The notes beneath the pieces were generated by a model. It made no database searches, was not told the origin of the DNA, and saw only the letters and a list, made by a program, of their open reading frames with translations. Positions 63,053-64,000 of a stretch of 64,000 nucleotides of DNA are shown in pieces. Source of the DNA: Pedobacter boryungensis (lineage in GTDB: Bacteria > Bacteroidota > Bacteroidia > Sphingobacteriales > Sphingobacteriaceae); assembly GCF_013204825.1 (NCBI RefSeq), contig NZ_JABMKV010000002.1, forward strand, positions 1 to 64,000, written 5' to 3'. Each line of letters starts with the position of its first letter. The first letter of the stretch is position 1. Both the position numbers and the translations under genes were made by a program.

Positions 63053-63472
63053 TTAAAAAATGGTGCTAGTTTCCGAATTAATGGTGTTAGTTTCCGATTC
63101 TATAATTTGTTTTCGGTATTGTTTTGGTGTGATGCCTTCGAATGATTTAAAGAACTTAGTGAAGTTTGTGGGTTCATTGAATGTTAGCTTGTAACTAATT
63201 TCTGCTATCGACATTGGCGTTTCGCTTAGCATTTTACGTGCTTCGTCCATTGTTCTTTCTTCTGCAAAATGGCATGGAGAATGACCGGTAGTTAATTTAA
63301 TGGTGTTGCTAAAATGTGTTGGATGGATAAATAATAAAGCGGCAAAATCTTTAATGTGAAACATTTTATCTACTCTGCCCGTCATAATATCTTGGATGTG
63401 TTTTTCTAACAGCTCGAAGAATTTTGCTGTGATTTCATCTTTTCGGGTGAGGATTTTATGGGGGATTGCCAT
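63053..63472 (-). CDS. AraC-type transcriptional regulator
   Basis: A 139-residue protein made almost only of the AraC DNA-binding domain: the first HTH is around FHIKDFAALLFIHPTHFSN, the second MSIAEISYKLTFNEPTNFTK, followed by FFKSFEGITPKQYRK, the family's end motif. There is no ligand-binding domain. Its ATG overlaps the stop of the upstream gene by one base (TAATG), and the SDR lies 46 bases downstream, so it probably regulates that gene. Confidence 0.85.
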   Translation of the reverse strand: MAIPHKILTRKDEITAKFFELLEKHIQDIMTGRVDKMFHIKDFAALLFIHPTHFSNTIKLTTGHSPCHFAEERTMDEARKMLSETPMSIAEISYKLTFNEPTNFTKFFKSFEGITPKQYRKQIIESETNTINSETSTIF

Positions 63473-64000
63473 TACTGTTCTTCTTTAAAATAGACTTTAT
63501 AGTAATTCATGTATTTATCGTCATCAAATCCTTTTTCGATGAGTTCTTTATTTCCATGTATGTAAATGTGGAAGTTTTTATCGAGTTTTAAAATACTTTT
63601 AAAGGCTTTTGCTTGTTTTTTGACAGCGGCATCAGAAATATCGAAGTTATCTGCTATTGATGTATCGAACTCTTCTTCGTAACTTTTTTTGTAGTTTTTA
63701 AATGATTCTATTCCTTCTTTATTGGCAATAACTTCATTCGAAAACTCATCCATATCAAAGGTTTCTTTTTCCTTAAAATATTTCATAGAACGATTTAACA
63801 AATCGATTTTATCTGTTTTTGATATCTCAAAGTCATCGTCTAATTTTTGGGTGACAAAGTTTTTGTAAACGCCTAAAACGTTTTGCGTTTGGTTATAATT
63901 ATCGTTCCTAACTTTAAGTTTTAAGAACTCATCTTTCCAATATACTGCTTCTGTGGAGCGATTTGTTTGGTCAATTACAGCTACTTTAAATCCTTCTTCT
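63472..64000 (-). CDS. Nucleoid-associated protein, YejK/NdpA family (partial)
   Basis: The frame is open to the right edge of the window, so only the last 176 residues of the gene are seen. The visible part contains VIDQTNRSTEAVYWKDEFLK near the start and NFHIYIHGNKELIEKGF near the end. This matches the 37-kDa nucleoid-associated (NdpA) family, which binds DNA. The beginning lies beyond 64000. The only in-window ATG would lie mid-protein, so no start is given. It shares a base with the AraC start. Confidence 0.75.
   Translation of the reverse strand, partial: EEGFKVAVIDQTNRSTEAVYWKDEFLKLKVRNDNYNQTQNVLGVYKNFVTQKLDDDFEISKTDKIDLLNRSMKYFKEKETFDMDEFSNEVIANKEGIESFKNYKKSYEEEFDTSIADNFDISDAAVKKQAKAFKSILKLDKNFHIYIHGNKELIEKGFDDDKYMNYYKVYFKEEQ

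Noticed and set aside
1..64000. tRNA or rRNA genes, prophage and insertion sequences
   Set aside because: No cloverleaf, rRNA stretch, integrase, transposase or phage gene was recognised in either strand.

Overview
The window looks like chromosomal DNA of a low-GC member of Bacteroidota, most likely family Sphingobacteriaceae (Pedobacter-like). The reasons are: promoters of the Bacteroidota type (TTG or TTTG, about 20 bp, then TAnnTTTG) in front of many genes; start codons preceded by A-rich stretches rather than Shine-Dalgarno sites; family markers such as an IPExxxVDY protein, a DUF6600-type protein, PepSY plus TonB-dependent receptor pairs and CarboxypepD_reg-like proteins; and an arginine pathway that carbamoylates an N-acylated ornithine. 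I see no rRNA or tRNA genes, CRISPR array, prophage or insertion sequence. The order and identity are judged by reading the sequence only.

Layout. 1-683: two tandem copies of a 273-bp intergenic repeat. 684-8824 (minus): pyruvate dehydrogenase E1 beta, then a probable operon of an AddA-like helicase/nuclease, an AddB-like nuclease, a GNAT acetyltransferase and a VOC protein. 8961-16580: envelope and periplasmic functions (thioredoxin-like protein, GH3 glycosidase, outer-membrane barrel, DPP-type peptidase) with small proteins, including a 57-codon gene. 16971-18959: pyruvate kinase and an IPExxxVDY protein. 19119-21451: acpP-fabF-rnc. 22296-25910: plsC, yicC, gmk, nadD and an RsmI-like methylase. 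26236-29390: DUF6600-type protein and prfC. 29504-40467 (minus): a long arginine cluster holding a candidate N-acylglutamate synthase, argG, a cupin, argC, argD, argF', argB, proC, argE', argH and an aminotransferase. It is preceded by a 44-codon leader ORF with four Arg codons. 41078-44661: TonB-dependent receptor and PepSY membrane protein with a repeated operator-like site. 44778-49494: peptidase, OYE-type oxidoreductase, YbaB, MBL hydrolase, a KKDGTPDMR repeat protein and a TonB-like protein. 49506-57777: DNA repair and stress genes (polA, tag, an alkyltransferase-like protein, trmB, oxyR, superoxide dismutase). 57853-61738: tadA, a frameshifted csaA, an RlmI-like methyltransferase, and an MFS transporter with a small membrane partner. 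61820-62176: 17 units of a 21-bp tandem repeat. 62246-64000: SDR, AraC-type regulator and a nucleoid-associated protein cut by the window edge.

How the genes work together. The arginine cluster carries every step from glutamate to arginine: acylation, kinase, reductase, aminotransferase, transcarbamylase acting on acyl-ornithine, deacylase acting on acyl-citrulline, then ArgG and ArgH. proC ties it to proline. AcpP, FabF and PlsC serve lipid synthesis. The receptor and PepSY protein fit ferric-siderophore uptake. OxyR and superoxide dismutase are neighbours in the oxidative-stress section. Most of the window is ordinary core genome. The points of interest are regulatory and structural: the arginine leader ORF, an unusual residue in the transcarbamylase, the duplicated operator before the receptor, recurring GTATTA-N4-TAATAC palindromes, leaderless starts, a csaA frameshift and several unusual repeat arrays.
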